Origin: Deroplatys truncata
Taxonomy: Eukaryota; Arthropoda; Insecta; Mantodea; Mantidae
Assembly (NCBI GenBank): GCA_030765065.1
Contig: CM060984.1
Location: 97,879,488-97,943,487, forward strand
DNA length: 64,000 nucleotides
Reading direction: 5' to 3'
Below, piece after piece: positions 45,240 through 56,501 of this stretch; the stretch's first letter is position 1; the number at the start of each line of letters is the position of its first letter. Below the pieces are notes generated by a model. The model worked only from the letters and a program-made list of their open reading frames with translations. It had not been told where the DNA came from and did not search any database. The position numbers and the translations under genes are program-made.

Positions 45240-45517
45240 AATTCTAATTATTTAATAATGTGTTCAAACTACTCCCCATTTACAATATAGCAGTGGCTAA
45301 ATCGAAGCGAGAATTCTTAGTGAACATTTTCAATCACTGTTATTTGTATATCTCCGCATTCATTCCTGGTCCTCATTTTTAACTCTTCCATATTAGCAGG
45401 CATCGTAACAAAGGCTCTATATTTCAAATATCCCCATAAAAAGTAATCGAATGGAAAGAGATCTGTTCCCATAGCAACCAAACCTTTTTTATGAAACAAA
45501 TTAAATTGTTGATTCAA
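45240..45517 (-). pseudogene. Tc/mariner-superfamily transposase C-terminal relic
   Basis: The minus strand reads TDLFPFDYFLWGYLKYRAFV, then PANMEELKMRTRNECGDIQI, and after a frameshift a tail like CYIVNGE-stop-FEHIIK at about 45295-45250. DYFLWGYLK and EEL..R...E are typical of the end of an arthropod IS630/Tc-type DDE transposase, where the Asp belongs to the catalytic region. The N-terminal two thirds and the inverted repeats were not found; a TACAGGGCCTTTCATAAG end at about 45732-45715 (minus) may be one terminus. Confidence 0.65.
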
Positions 45518-46484
45518 CTAAATAAGATAACTACCTTTCAGAGAGGAATAAAAAAAAATAATTTATCATTTAAAATGTTTGTAGATGATGTTACACCCTT
45601 AAAATAGTGGCTGAAATTTTTGTTTCTTTTTTGTAAAATTTTCTTTTCAAAATATTAAATTTAATGTGTCGGAGGATTTTTAAAAAAAACGATTACTATT
45701 TGCACTATTCCTTACTTATGAAAGGCCCTGTAAAATGAACAGCTTTCGTAAGATTGTCATTAATATATCATCAAAGGCACTAAGCTGCAAGAAATAAAAC
45801 AGTTTTGCAGTTCACATAAATTACTATGCCTTCCTCAAAGATAAAGGAATATGGACACAAAAACACAGTTTATCATAACTTTGTACGCTTTTATAAAGGA
45901 AGGGTGCTGTGCTGAAGTTCTAATCAAGTCATAAACTAAATTACGTATTTTACTTGGCGTTTCTCATGCAAAATAACACAAGTACCTTTATAACATTATT
46001 TCCTGTATAAAAGCACATTACTTTGCAAAAGCTTTGTGGAAATAGCTTTTGTACGAATGGCAATAAGGAAATGGGATTATGAGAAGTTTTTTTTTTCAAT
46101 TTTAACAGGCGAACAATTCTGAAAAGACTGTAAAGAATAATTCACCTCAGCCGTTGAGAGGCTCTGTGCCCGTGCGGCTGTATTGTGAACAATCTTGAAT
46201 GTAATTTCGAGTAACTTAAACTAATGAAGTTTATATTTAAGCGTTGAAGGGAGGCGTCGAGTTTGGAAACTTGATGATTGTTTACAGTGCAGATTTGAAT
46301 GTCAACTCGGTCTGGGTGTAGAGGGAAAGTTCTGCTGAAACAACAGACACACAAAAGACAAACAAACTTGTCTCAATGGTACAGCGTGCAAGTGGTGATA
46401 ATAACATTTGTACGAGTTTCGATACCCGAAATGTAAGAGAATGCATTTCTCATGGTCATTGCCAGGGCTACGCTTTGTATGCCG
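45518..46484. other. Intergenic DNA, nothing further recognised
   Basis: It holds the possible terminus noted for the preceding transposase relic; otherwise no match. Confidence 0.4.
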
Positions 46485-46920
46485 GCTTAACCGACGTTAT
46501 ACGGTTATCTTTTTAAACTCGAATAACGAATTAATTAATTTCATTTAGCTCTCCCCGTTGTTTTCATTGTACATTGATTTAGAGGATTTTATGCTGAATC
46601 CTCCCCTTTACCCCTTAAAATTGCAATTTACTACATACCCGGCTATTGCTAATAACGGATGAAAAATCCCGTGATATACGCACAAAAGAATGCGAAACAT
46701 CGGTGGATCGTCTTGACTTCCTAACTCCCCAGATTGTCTTCCAAGTTCTGGAAATGCTGCATAGCCTTTAGCAGTAGAACAATCATCAGTAAGAATGGTC
46801 AAGTAATTTTTAGATAATTGCACTAATGAAACTTTAAATCTGTATGCTTTCTTTTTGGTCGCGTAGTTATTTAATAACATAAAAACATCGTTTTTACAAA
46901 ATGCAGAGCCTATTAACATA

Positions 46921-48191
46921 CGAGGGCAGTCCCAGAAGTACCGGATCTGGCGTATATATAGCGGTTGTTGTTTCAAATAAACGACTATGGTAGAAAGTAC
47001 CCTTATAAAGCTTAAGTTTAAAATTTGACGATGCTACGTTGTTTAGTAATTGTTTGGCAACCATTAATAGTGAACTATCTCAGCGAATTTGTAAACATGG
47101 ATAAAACTGGCCATCGTTATGTGATACAATACTTTCATTTGAAAGGTCTTAGCCCAATTAATATTAAATCTGAGCTAGATTCTACTCTGGGAGAGTCTGC
47201 TCCTTCGTTTACAACAGTAAAATATTGGGTGGCAGAGTTTAAGCGAGGCTGTACGAGTTGCCAAGACAAACATCGCAGTGGTCACCAAATGAGGTAACCA
47301 CGCCAGAAATTGTGAAGAAAATCCACAAAATGGTATTGGATGACCGTCGACTGAAAGTGCGCGAGCTAGCAGACATCGTAGGCATCGCACACTAACTGAA
47401 AATTTAGACATGAGAAAGCTGTGCGCAAGATGGGTGCCGCGTGTACTCACAGTGGAACGAAAGCAGCTTCTTGAGGATGTTTCATTCGAGTGTTTGGCGA
47501 TGTTTCGCTGCAATAAAGCCGAGTTTTTGCGTCGATTCATAACCATGGATGAAACATGGGTCCATCACTTCACACCTGAGACGAAGGAATAGTCAGAACA
47601 GTGGATATGAAAGGGGAGAATCGGCTCCAAAGAAGGCGAAGACAGTTCCATCTGCAGGCAAGTTCATGGCGTCAGTTTTTGGGGATGCGAGTGGGATAAT
47701 TTTCATTGATTATCTTCAAAAAGGAAAAGCAATCAATGGCGAGTATTATGCAAAGTTATTGCAGCGTTTGAATGATGAAATCAAGCAAAAACTGTGGCAT
47801 TTAGCGAAAAAGAAAGTTCTGTTTCATCAAGACAATTCTCCAGTTCACACATCCATTATCGTCATGGCCAAAATCAATGAGTTAAAGTTCGAATTGCTTC
47901 CTCATGCACCCTATTCGCCAGACTTAGCCCCCTCTGATTATTTTCTTTTACAAAGTTGAAGAAATGGCTTGGTGGTAAAACATTTGCCAACAGTGAAGAG
48001 GTGGAGTTTGCAGTTTATGGCTGTTTTGCAAAACTCGCGGGTTCTCACTATAAACAGGGTATCGAAGCTATTGAACACCGCTGGGAAAAGTGTATCGAGC
48101 TGAAAAGAGACTATGTAGAGAAATAAAGATTTTTGTTCCCAAAATGTTTGTGTTTTCTTTGTTAGGTCGGGTACTTCTGGGACAGCCCTCG
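46921..48191 (+). mobile_element. Mariner element, complete termini (1271 bp)
   Basis: The inverted repeats are CGAGGGCAGTCCCAGAAGTA (46921) and, from 48191 on the minus strand, CGAGGGCTGTCCCAGAAGTA: one difference in 20. TA flanks both ends (46919-46920, 48192-48193). The sequence belongs to a mariner group close to irritans by its transposase motifs. The transposase is broken but the intact ends could still be used in trans. Confidence 0.95.
47097..48126 (+). pseudogene. Mariner transposase pseudogene (DD34D)
   Basis: The start codon at 47097 opens MDKTGHRYVIQYFHLKGLSP. The helix-turn-helix region (APSFTTVKYWVAEFKRG) follows. The reading frame changes near 47290, then near 47380 a small deletion removes part of the second helix-turn-helix region (before HRTLTENLDMRKLC). 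It meets TAG at 47590-47592 (where Gln is usual) and shifts again near 47610 and 47945. All three catalytic Asp are still present: 47548-47550 (MDETW), 47831-47833 (HQDNSPVHT) and 47936-47938 (PDLAPSDYF), the last two 34 residues apart. The TAA is at 48124-48126, giving about 343 codons, the normal mariner length. Confidence 0.93.
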
Positions 48192-48989
48192 TATGTAACG
48201 AAATAGAGGTGAAACTGTGAATATGAAGATTACGCACTCCAAGGCCATCAAGTTAATCTCCTTGTAAAAGACACATGTCTGAGACTATCCAAAGAAATAA
48301 TGTTCTCAGTTGTTAATTATAAAGTATCGGTTCACTGATTTCTACTGTTAGCAATTTTCTCTCTTTATACAGTTATTTAGCATGTCCCGCTCACGAACTT
48401 GATTACAACGTAAGTACAAAGGAAATAAAGCAAAACTTTCTTACATGAGAGTTATAAGGTTTTCTCATCCAGAAACTTCCATGAATAAAAGTTATCCAGG
48501 ATTTTGACACTGTTTCATCACATAGACATCTACAGTGTTTGATAAATGACAATTAAAGGAATAAATATAAATTTCAATTCGTACTGTTTAAATAGGGTCG
48601 ATTGTCGGTTTCAAGGCCTGTCTTCTGTTCGCTTAAGCTTGACATTAAATCCAACTATGTAAATTGCTTGGAATAAAGTTTTACTGTCTTTTATTTATAC
48701 TCTGCGGAGTGCAGCAGTTATTTTCTACTACGTGGTATTCTCAACGAAGGCTTTTAAAATAGTTTTTAGTCTTTTAGTAATTTACGAACTGAAATTAGAT
48801 GTTTTATAGTCCCATGTATGTCAGAACGTTTAGGGCTTTTCAATTTTGAAGTATTTATCAAAATTTGTTTAGTTACTTTTGAGATTATCTTATACACACA
48901 TACGCACCTAAAACTTTTCTCTCTTTATAATATTAGTGTAGATATTTTGTTCCAATACAAACCCTGCTCTGTTCGCCCTATTAAGTAAG

Positions 48990-49139
48990 TAAGTATAGGG
49001 ACTCTTTTCTGTCTCTCTTCCTTTTTCACTTTCTCATTGTCTCTCCCTCACTTCATCTCCCCTCTCTCACTCACTTTCCCACTCTCATTTTTTCTTGCTT
49101 ACTCCATCTCTTTCCTTGCCCCCTCTCTCTCTCTCTGTG
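48990..49139. repeat. Pyrimidine-rich (CT) tract
   Basis: About 150 bp almost free of purines except scattered A and G: TCTCTCCCTCACTTCATCTC-type sequence, ending in a CTCTCTCTCTCT run near 49123-49135. Confidence 0.85.
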
Positions 49140-49204
49140 CAATTCACATATTATTGATGTTTTGAATAGGTGCTAAAACTGCATTTTCTGCGCCTTTAAT
49201 AAAA

Positions 49205-49285
49205 TTTAAAACACAAGCAAAAAATGTGTTATGTTACACTCGTAGATTTTCTAACTACTTGAAGTTAATCGTGATAGAGATGGAC
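49205..49285 (-). repeat. R1 tail fragment, minus strand
   Basis: TGTGTTATGTTACACTCGTA and TGAAGTTAATCGTGATAG resemble the reversed R1 tail. Confidence 0.5.
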
Positions 49286-49830
49286 ATTACTTTTTTACTT
49301 TTTCTACTACGTATAGTAAGTAGGGGAAGTATTGTATTCCACCCAAAAATTCGATACCGAGATTTTACCGAAAATACATGTTTTGAGACCCCTGAATAAA
49401 AAAAAGCATTTTTGGAAACATGTCCGTGTATTGTGTCTGTCTGTGAACAGCATAACTCAGAAACGAACAGTCGGATAAACACCAAACTTGAAATTTAGGT
49501 TCAGTATCTTCCAGAGATGCGACACGATGGTTTTCAAGAAAATCCCCCCACCCCAGACTACCCTTTACATGGAACATTTTTCGAAAATTTTAATTTTCTC
49601 AAAAATGGCTCTAACGTGATGCAGTAATTTGTATCACAAATTATTTAAATGTAAAGAGTGATTATAGTATGAATATGCTTTATTATGTGACATTGATTTG
49701 AAATGTTTGTTGATTGTAATTATTGTTGAGAAGTAAGTTTATACTGCCTTACTGAAACTGACAATAATAGCGTGCAATAATGCAGCGAGGGGGTGAACTG
49801 TTTATCATTATTGGAGACGAGGAAGTTACG

Positions 49831-49937
49831 TAATGTTGGCGCGTTTTCTTTTAGAAATTGCTGGAACATTTCCCTAGAGCATATGTATTCATAATTTTCA
49901 TTGGATATAAAAATAGACGCTAATGTTGGCGCGTTTT
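49831..49937 (+). repeat. Duplicated 17-bp motif in the LTR promoter region
   Basis: TAATGTTGGCGCGTTTT occurs at 49831-49847 and again, exactly 90 bp later, at 49921-49937, upstream of the TATA box. TTGGCGCG resembles an E2F-type site. It may be a repeated enhancer element; that is inference. Confidence 0.7.
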
Positions 49938-50487
49938 ATTAGCCAATTGCAGTTCAGTTATAATCTTTAGGCATATCGGGGTGCATGAGTATAAAAGAGC
50001 CAAGTCAGAGGTAGATCGCCCCCAATTCATCAAAATTCTTTGTACACTACACGCCTTCAGTCCGTCAGTTCGTCGAAAATATTTGTATGATACACGTCGC
50101 CTTCAGTCCAGCAGAAATATTACACGTCGGCTATCGATTCACAAGTTACGCGTAGCAGAATTATGAAAAATCTAATGTGTTGTAAAGTTAATTATACAAA
50201 AAGTTGAAGTACGCGAATTAAGAGTGATCAGTAATGAAGTTATTGTAACAGTTTCAGTTTGGCGAGTGTCTAGATCAATGTGTAAATGTGATAGTAAATG
50301 TGTTCGACAATAAAAGTGTAAAACAAATTCTTTCATCAGTGTTATCTTTGGATAAGAGACTCCCTTCCGTTTACACAACCTGTATAAAGAGAAGTGCTTG
50401 ACCAAAAAGATCGTAGCTAGCCGGAGGACAGAGAACCAAAATTAAATAAAATAACAGTAGCATTCTTTCAAATGAACACTAATACTG

Positions 50488-50760
50488 CCGCAAATTGCTA
50501 ACACCAGATGGAGCTAACAAGCCTAACAAATGAATCACATCACAAGATGGATTCACCACGTGGAGTAAACACAAATACATAAACATTATAAATAATACCG
50601 TCACAAATTGGCTCCCAACGTGGGGCTAACAAACAAACTATAATGTTATCACAAATTGGCTACCACAACGTGGGGCTACAATCAACAAATAAATAATAAC
50701 ACCGCAAATTGGCTCCCAAACGTGGGGCTCAACAACAAAATAAATATAACAATAATGTTA
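50488..50760 (+). repeat. Tandem array of tRNA-Lys PBS-like units
   Basis: About five units of 50-60 bp each open with a CAAATTGGCTCCCAACGTGG-like core. The last three are clear: TTGGCTCCCAACGTGGGGCT near 50609, TTGGCTACCACAACGTGGGG near 50657 and TTGGCTCCCAAACGTGGGGC near 50709. The first two are decayed. TGGC(G)CCCAACGTGGGGC is complementary to the 3' end of tRNA-Lys1,2, a primer of known retroelements; here G is T. Confidence 0.72.
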
Positions 50761-51319
50761 AATAAATAACATTAAAACACCCGCAAACGATTTTGATTAA
50801 AATATCATATGTTTAAGATATTTTCATGACAAATGAAATGTATATCTCGAATTTTCTGGGAATGTCTCCAAAAGTATTCTTCATTGTGAACGACTTTTGC
50901 ATAACTGGTAAACCATAAGAGATGGACAAAATTGTACTTCACAATAAATGTAGATCGCGTTAAAGCACACAATTTATGTCGTATACATTTTTTTTGTAGA
51001 GTGAACCATTTTCGATATATTGCTTGTTATTCCCTTAAATTTTCCAGTACTTATACTTTTTCTCAAATTCGTTATTCATTTTTTTATGTCCTGAACATGC
51101 AAAGAGACTGGAATGCGCCAACGCTTAAAATATTTGACTATCGCTTAAAACCTACCATATTCCCCTTGCATCTACAAGAAAATTAGCAATAAGATTGACA
51201 TCTCGATATCTCGATTAACATGAAGCATATGGAGAATAAACGTGGGTAAAAATAGTTTGTACAAGAGTAGAGAAAGTCATGTGGGTGTAGCACATCAGAT
51301 TTTTACGCATTTCTTTGTA

Positions 51320-51890
51320 CGTACATGGGGGATATCCTTAAGCGATAGTTAAATCTTTAAAAAAGTGGACAGCTTTGAAATTCCACTGTTTGCAGCTTCG
51401 GCAGAAACAACTGAATGACCACTTAGCACTTCGAAAATTGAGTTACACTAGCTTCTCTGTATATGACAAACTCTCACTTATATTATATCTGTCATAATTA
51501 CATAAAATACAAAAAGTGATTCTTCTACCCACGTTACGTTAGATATCAAATTGAGCAATACGTGCTTGTTTACAACATGCAGAAACAGTGTTTTAATGTT
51601 TAATGGTGGGAACAAGCTCTTGCAATGGAAAGAAAGGAAAACAATATCGGGACACTATGTCCTGGCTTTGAAATTCCGTGTTCTTCATCGTGTGAAACAA
51701 CTGAATGTTGACCGCACTTCAAAAGATTACAACATTATTAAAAAGTTAAACCAAGCACAACGAATATCACAGAAATCGCTAATGCCATGAAAAATTTATT
51801 TGAAATAAAAAGTGTATTTTAATGAGATCTACATTGTTTATGTTGTAAGCCTTTGTGTATGTCTTTTGATTTACCGGTTATAAAGGTAAA
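51320..51890 (-). repeat. R1 relics, minus strand
   Basis: Two pieces: TCCTTAAGCGATAGTTAAAT with GGACAGCTTTGAAATTCC at about 51335-51387, and ACGAATATCACAGAAATCGC through GATTTACCGGTTATA at about 51759-51882. Both are reversed R1 blocks. Confidence 0.6.
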
Positions 51891-51892
51891 GG

Positions 51893-52112
51893 CTGAAGGT
51901 ACATATCACGGAGAGGCACAGAACATGTCGGAGCAGAACGCCGCAAATAGGCCGTAACAACCCTCATTTTTTCCAAAGTAACCCCTGGGAGGGAGGATGA
52001 GGATGAGAGGAGAGATCCTAAGGGCGACCAGATCTAGATGACAGCGGGCGCAAGTATGGACGAGGTCCCTAACGCTTCCAGATAGAATGCATTCGATGCT
52101 GCCCAAAGCAAC
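51893..52112 (-). repeat. SINE-A 3' fragment, minus strand
   Basis: On the minus strand, AAGCGTTAGGGACCTCGTCC and ATCTGGTCGCCCTTAGGATC match the 40-kb copy (about 40178-40240). The head is missing. Confidence 0.65.
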
Positions 52113-52859
52113 CACTGTATTTGTAGAAAGAAGAAAAAAATGTAAATTGTCACAAACATTAAACCTTTAAGTTTTGTTGTGGCTTTTTTAAAGCGAAAAA
52201 TACCTAATTGAACTATAATTTTTGCTAGATTTGGTACTGTTAGCACCAATACAAAATTTTGTTTGGTGGAAATTACTAAAGAATCTAGTGAAACATAATA
52301 TATACGTCCTTACCATATATGATATTCACACTTTAAGTCTAGATAAACGCTGACTACATAAGCAGCAGAAATCCATACCTAACTTTAACATTCTTTATTC
52401 AGACATAAACAGTTTTGCAATCCACCCAAATGTTTTTAACTTTAGGTTTCTGGCTAAAGGGAAAAGCAACTAAATACTTATAACTCAGAACAGATTTGGC
52501 AGTCAAAACATAGCAAAGTATTGAGGGAGCGATATTGAAGGCAAATAAACCTTATTTTAACAATATAAATTATATGATCATTAAATGAAAACAGAGCGGG
52601 TTTTAGCCAACAGATTGAAGTCAATCGACCAGCTAATGCGTATAAAATGAAGTTTTAAATTACTGATAGTTATAAATTGAGGTTCCATTGATTTATTAAT
52701 AAACATAAATTTAAGCATTAAAACAAATATAGTGCTCTCCAAAACTCCAACGTTTTGTACTGGCTTCATGGTTGCTTTAACAGGTTTTGCATTGCTAACA
52801 GAATACGTGCATTTCATGACGCTGCTCGTAGGATTAGTAATTCGCCTGTGATTATTTTT
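52113..52859. other. Intergenic DNA, nothing recognised
   Basis: AT-rich, no match or coding signal. Confidence 0.45.
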
Positions 52860-53402
52860 ACTTTCTCTACCACGTACCTAGTAGGTAGAAAGGGTATTGC
52901 AAAAATTTCATACCGAGATTTATCTGGAAATGTATGTTTTGAGATCCCCCGAATAAAATAAAGGTTTTAGAAACATGTTCACGCGCGTGTGTGTCTATGA
53001 ATAGCATAACTCAAAAATAAAAAGTCGAATAAATACCCTCCCGGCCCAGTAATAGCCTGTAAAGTACTCTTCATTCTGAATTACTTTTGCATGACTGGTA
53101 AACCGTAAGATACGTACAAAATCTTACTGCATAGAATATGTAGATCTTGTTAAAACACATAATTTTGTAATATAAAATTTGTATAGCTAATCATTTCCGA
53201 GACATACCTTATTATTGGTTTTAATTCTCAAATTCTTCTACTTTTCTCATCTGATTAGTCTCTATTCATTTTCAAAGGAAATGTGGAAATATGAATTGAA
53301 AGTTAATCTGGATTAACAAGAAGTAGTTAGAATAATAAGCTTCTGAAAGAATAGTGTGTAGGAGAGAGCGCAGAGAATGGCGTCTGAAGGCAACATATAA
53401 GA
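52860..53402 (+). mobile_element. R1 copy with internal deletion
   Basis: Head ACTTTCTCTACCACG, short TG core (GCGCGTGTGTGTCTATG), deletion at about 53036, then the middle and an eroded tail (GGCAACATATAAGA). Confidence 0.82.
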
Positions 53403-54242
53403 TATTTTTAAATTCGTCCACTTAACTCCGCACACCGTTTTCCAAACCATTATGGTTGCGTTTGTCTTTAATTTTACTCATGACAATATTTAATGCTGCT
53501 AGAGTGTTTCCTGTCCCTCATTCCTGTTCATTGCAACCTCATAAACGGCTTGTTTCGGTGTGGATAACATGTTGAAGTTACTGTGTTAACAAATATTTTG
53601 GTTAACATTGTTTATCAACTTTGGTGTGAATTCACCATAATTGAACTGCCTCCATTCTCGCGAGATGTATCCGAAGTCGAAAAGGATGTTGGTAAACGCA
53701 CCCGAATCCTTTACAATGAATACATTTACTCGTTTGCTGATTAGTTAATCCTCTGTGCGAAAATAAACATGCAACATTCCTGCCCAGGTCTATTAATTAT
53801 ACAAATGATGCATTCGTTTTTATCCTCTTTATCTTACTTTATGCTTCTTTTGCTATTTTTCCCAGCTTTAAAATGAATTATTAATTATATTAAAAGCTCG
53901 GCGGAAGGTCTGAACTTGGAGAGAAATGCAGGCAAATTGGTATCAGGATTTAATGTTGATTATGCAAGAGGAGGATTTGCTCTTATTTTAGGATCAAAAA
54001 CTGAAAATAAATTATTTTGATGGGATAATTTTTTGGGGAGTTTTGTTATTATTTTAACTGGATTTTTAAAAGATGATTGCAATTGAGAAAAATCATAAAG
54101 AGAAAGATAAGCGAGAGGATATAACAGAGATGCTTACAGAGATGACATAATAGAAGTTCCTTTAGTAATGAAAATATCCTCCTTCCCAGTATTAGTCCCA
54201 TTTATCTTACTATTTTTCCCCTAAGTCTCTCAGCATTGTTTT
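53403..54242. other. Intergenic DNA, nothing recognised
   Basis: No match. Confidence 0.45.
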
Positions 54243-55226
54243 ACTTTCTCTGTTGTGTTACATTTCACCAAAAAATTGGTATAACACAATAAATAAATTA
54301 AAATCAAGTAGTGGACCAATTTCAAAATTAGTAATTAAGTACTACAAAAATAATATAAGTAACATGAAAAAGGATACCTTTAAAGGATCTTTTAAAGCAT
54401 TGGTCCAAACTAGATTCACATGAAGTGTGCGTTTCGAGATTCCCTCAGACAAAAAAATAAATAAAATTAAAAAATAAACTAATGTAGAAAAAGTAAAAAT
54501 AAAAATAAAAAGGATTAGAATTAGAATATTGGATTATTAGAATACTAGATTAGAAAAAAAGTACCTGTGTGTGTGCGCTCGCGCGCGTTTTTAAATAGCA
54601 TACTTCAAAAAACGTTGAGTTGATACACACCAAACTTGGTATTTAAGTTCCGTATCTTCATTGGATGCCAACGAAGCTTTTGAAGAGACTCCTCCCATCC
54701 CAAACTACACCTTAGTGAAAGACCTGTTACTTTTTTATTTTATCAAAAATGGCTGTAACTATTTTGATTAAAATAACATATGTGTTTGCATAAGACAATT
54801 GCATGACAGATGAAATGTATGTTAAATTTTCTGGGAATAGCCTGTGAAGTGTTCCTCATTCTGAATGGCTTTTGTATAATTGGTAAAGTGTTACAGACAA
54901 AATCTTGACGCACAAAAAAATATAATATTTCGTTAAAGAAAATAGTTTATACCAAATAAAGCTTATGCGATGGTGTTACCAGCTGGGAAGATGTTTTCGT
55001 TTTTTTTTCTTTTTCCCCTTCCTTCTCGTGTACATGCAAACAGCATGGAATTTTAAAGCCATCAAATAGCCATTCTCTCTTTAAAAATTTGACTATCGTT
55101 TCAAATGTGTAAATGGGAATTGAAAATTTATCTGGATTAACAAGAAGTAGATATAATAATGGGATTTTGTAAGAATAGTCTGTAGAACAGTGAGTAGAAA
55201 AGTAATGTGAATGAAACACACAAGGC
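54243..55226 (+). mobile_element. R1 copy with A-rich insertion in the head
   Basis: The head ACTTTCTCTGTTGTG and CACCAAAAAATTGG are separated from the core (GTGTGTGTGCGCTCGCGCGC) by about 250 bp of A-rich sequence (about 54275-54545, AAATAAAAATAAAAAGGATT). The tail ends GAAACACACAAGG. Confidence 0.75.
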
Positions 55227-55707
55227 TTTTTTTGTGCTCTATCCTTCTAGGAATTCTATACGAGTTAAAAGTGTATTAAAGATTAAAGTGGCGTTGATAA
55301 TACAAAGCTATAACTAGTGCACACAACTTTTTTACCCCTAACGATTAACAATTTTGGATAAATAACTGACGTTAACATATTCAAGCGCGGCTTTGTCCAG
55401 CTTTCAGTCCTTCTCAAAGTTCTCATGTCGCTTCGCTGTTTTGATCTCCTTCAAATTTTCACTGTCTTTTCACTTAGTTTTCAGTATCATTTCAATTTCT
55501 TCATGACATAGCCTCTTCTTCCGGGCAGTTCACTCGCTTGGGAGTCGAACACAAGAGTTCTTCAATATCTCCTGCACTCACTGCACGCCACAACAGTCTC
55601 TCACCAACTCGCTAGGAGAACAGCACTTTTCGAAACCAGAAACGCACTCGCTAGCTCGCTCCTAACTCACTTTTCTCCTTATCCACTCACTCACTGACAT
55701 TTCTAAA
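55227..55707. other. Intergenic DNA, nothing recognised
   Basis: A CT-richer patch with repeated ACTCGCTAG/CTCACTC words at 55600-55695; otherwise no match. Confidence 0.4.
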
Positions 55708-56017
55708 AAATGGTTAACGATTTTGATTAAAATATCATATGTTTAAGATATTTTCATGACAAATGAGATGTATATCTCGAAGTTTCTGGGAATGTCTCCA
55801 AAAGTATTCTTCATTGTGAACGACTTTTGCATAACTGGTACACCATAAGATATAGACAAAATTTTACTACAAAAAAATGTAGATCGCATTAAAATACACA
55901 ATTTATGTCATATACACTTCTTTTGTTGAGTGAACATTTTCGAGATATTACTTATTATTCCCTTATATTTTCCAATACTTATACTTTTTCTCAAATGGGA
56001 ATACGTTACTCATTTTA
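55708..56017 (+). repeat. R1 middle fragment
   Basis: It starts GGTTAACGATTTTGATT and runs to CAAATGGGAATACGTTACTC, where the next head begins. Near the reference sequence. Confidence 0.82.
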
Positions 56018-56501
56018 ACTTTCTCTACTACGTATAGTAAGTAGGGGAAGTATTGTATTCCACCCAAAAATTCGATACCGAGATTTCACCGGAAACATGT
56101 TTTGAGGCCCCCTGAATCCAAAAAAATCACTTTTGGAAACATGTCTGTGTGTGTCTGTATGTGTGTCTGTGAACAGCATAATTCAGAAACGAACAGTCGG
56201 ATAAACACCAAACTTGGTATTTAGGTTCAGTATCTTCCAGGGATACGACACAAAGGTTTTCAAGAAAATACCCCCATCCCAGATTACCCTTTACATGGAA
56301 CATTTTTCGAAAATGTTAATTTTTTCAAAAATGTCTCTAACGATTTTGATTAAAATATCGTATGTTTAAGATATTTTCATGACAAATGAAACATATATCT
56401 GAAATTTTCTGGGAATGTCTCCAAAAGTATTCTTCATTGTGAGCGACTTTTGCATAACTGGTAAACCATAAGAGATAGACAAAATTTTACTGCACAAAAA
56501 A

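Larger units (their letters stand above)
46485..48930 (+). repeat. R2 repeat, copy split by a mariner
   Basis: Left part 46485-46918, right part 48194-48930, both aligning with 37205-38300 in order. The mariner sits between CAGAGCCTATTAACA and TGTAACGAAATAGAGG; the other copy has CAGAAACTCTTTAAG then TACACCACCAAATAGAGG at the same place. Confidence 0.78.
49617..50785 (+). mobile_element. LTR-like insertion (1169 bp), probable solo LTR
   Basis: It begins TG and ends CA and is flanked by AACG (49613-49616 and 50786-50789), a 4-bp duplication. A TATAAAAG box lies at 49990-49997 and AATAAA at 50309-50314, the spacing of the promoter and polyadenylation signal of a retrotransposon LTR. No reading frame is present. 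The 3' part is a tandem array of primer-binding-site-like units (50488-50760). Orientation is taken from these signals. It could also be an LTR plus leader that lost the rest by rearrangement. Confidence 0.75.
49297..51299 (+). mobile_element. R1 copy split by an LTR-like insertion
   Basis: Left part 49297-49616 (head to GGCTCTAACG), right part 50786-51299 (AACGATTTTGATTAAAATAT to CACATCAGA). Other copies are uninterrupted here (CTCTAACGATTTTGATT at 56337-56353), which proves the insertion. Both parts are near the reference sequence. Confidence 0.92.

Noticed and set aside
45317..45517. Host gene with an LWGYLK motif
   Set aside because: The motif set belongs to the end of a Tc-type transposase, and the frame is broken downstream.
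48990..49139. Polypyrimidine tract as a splice acceptor region
   Set aside because: It runs for 150 bp as low-complexity sequence with no convincing AG/exon and donor after it.
50488..50760. CRISPR-like array
   Set aside because: Units are diverged, the spacers are AT-rich repeats of one another, and the cores match a retroelement primer-binding site; the DNA is eukaryotic.
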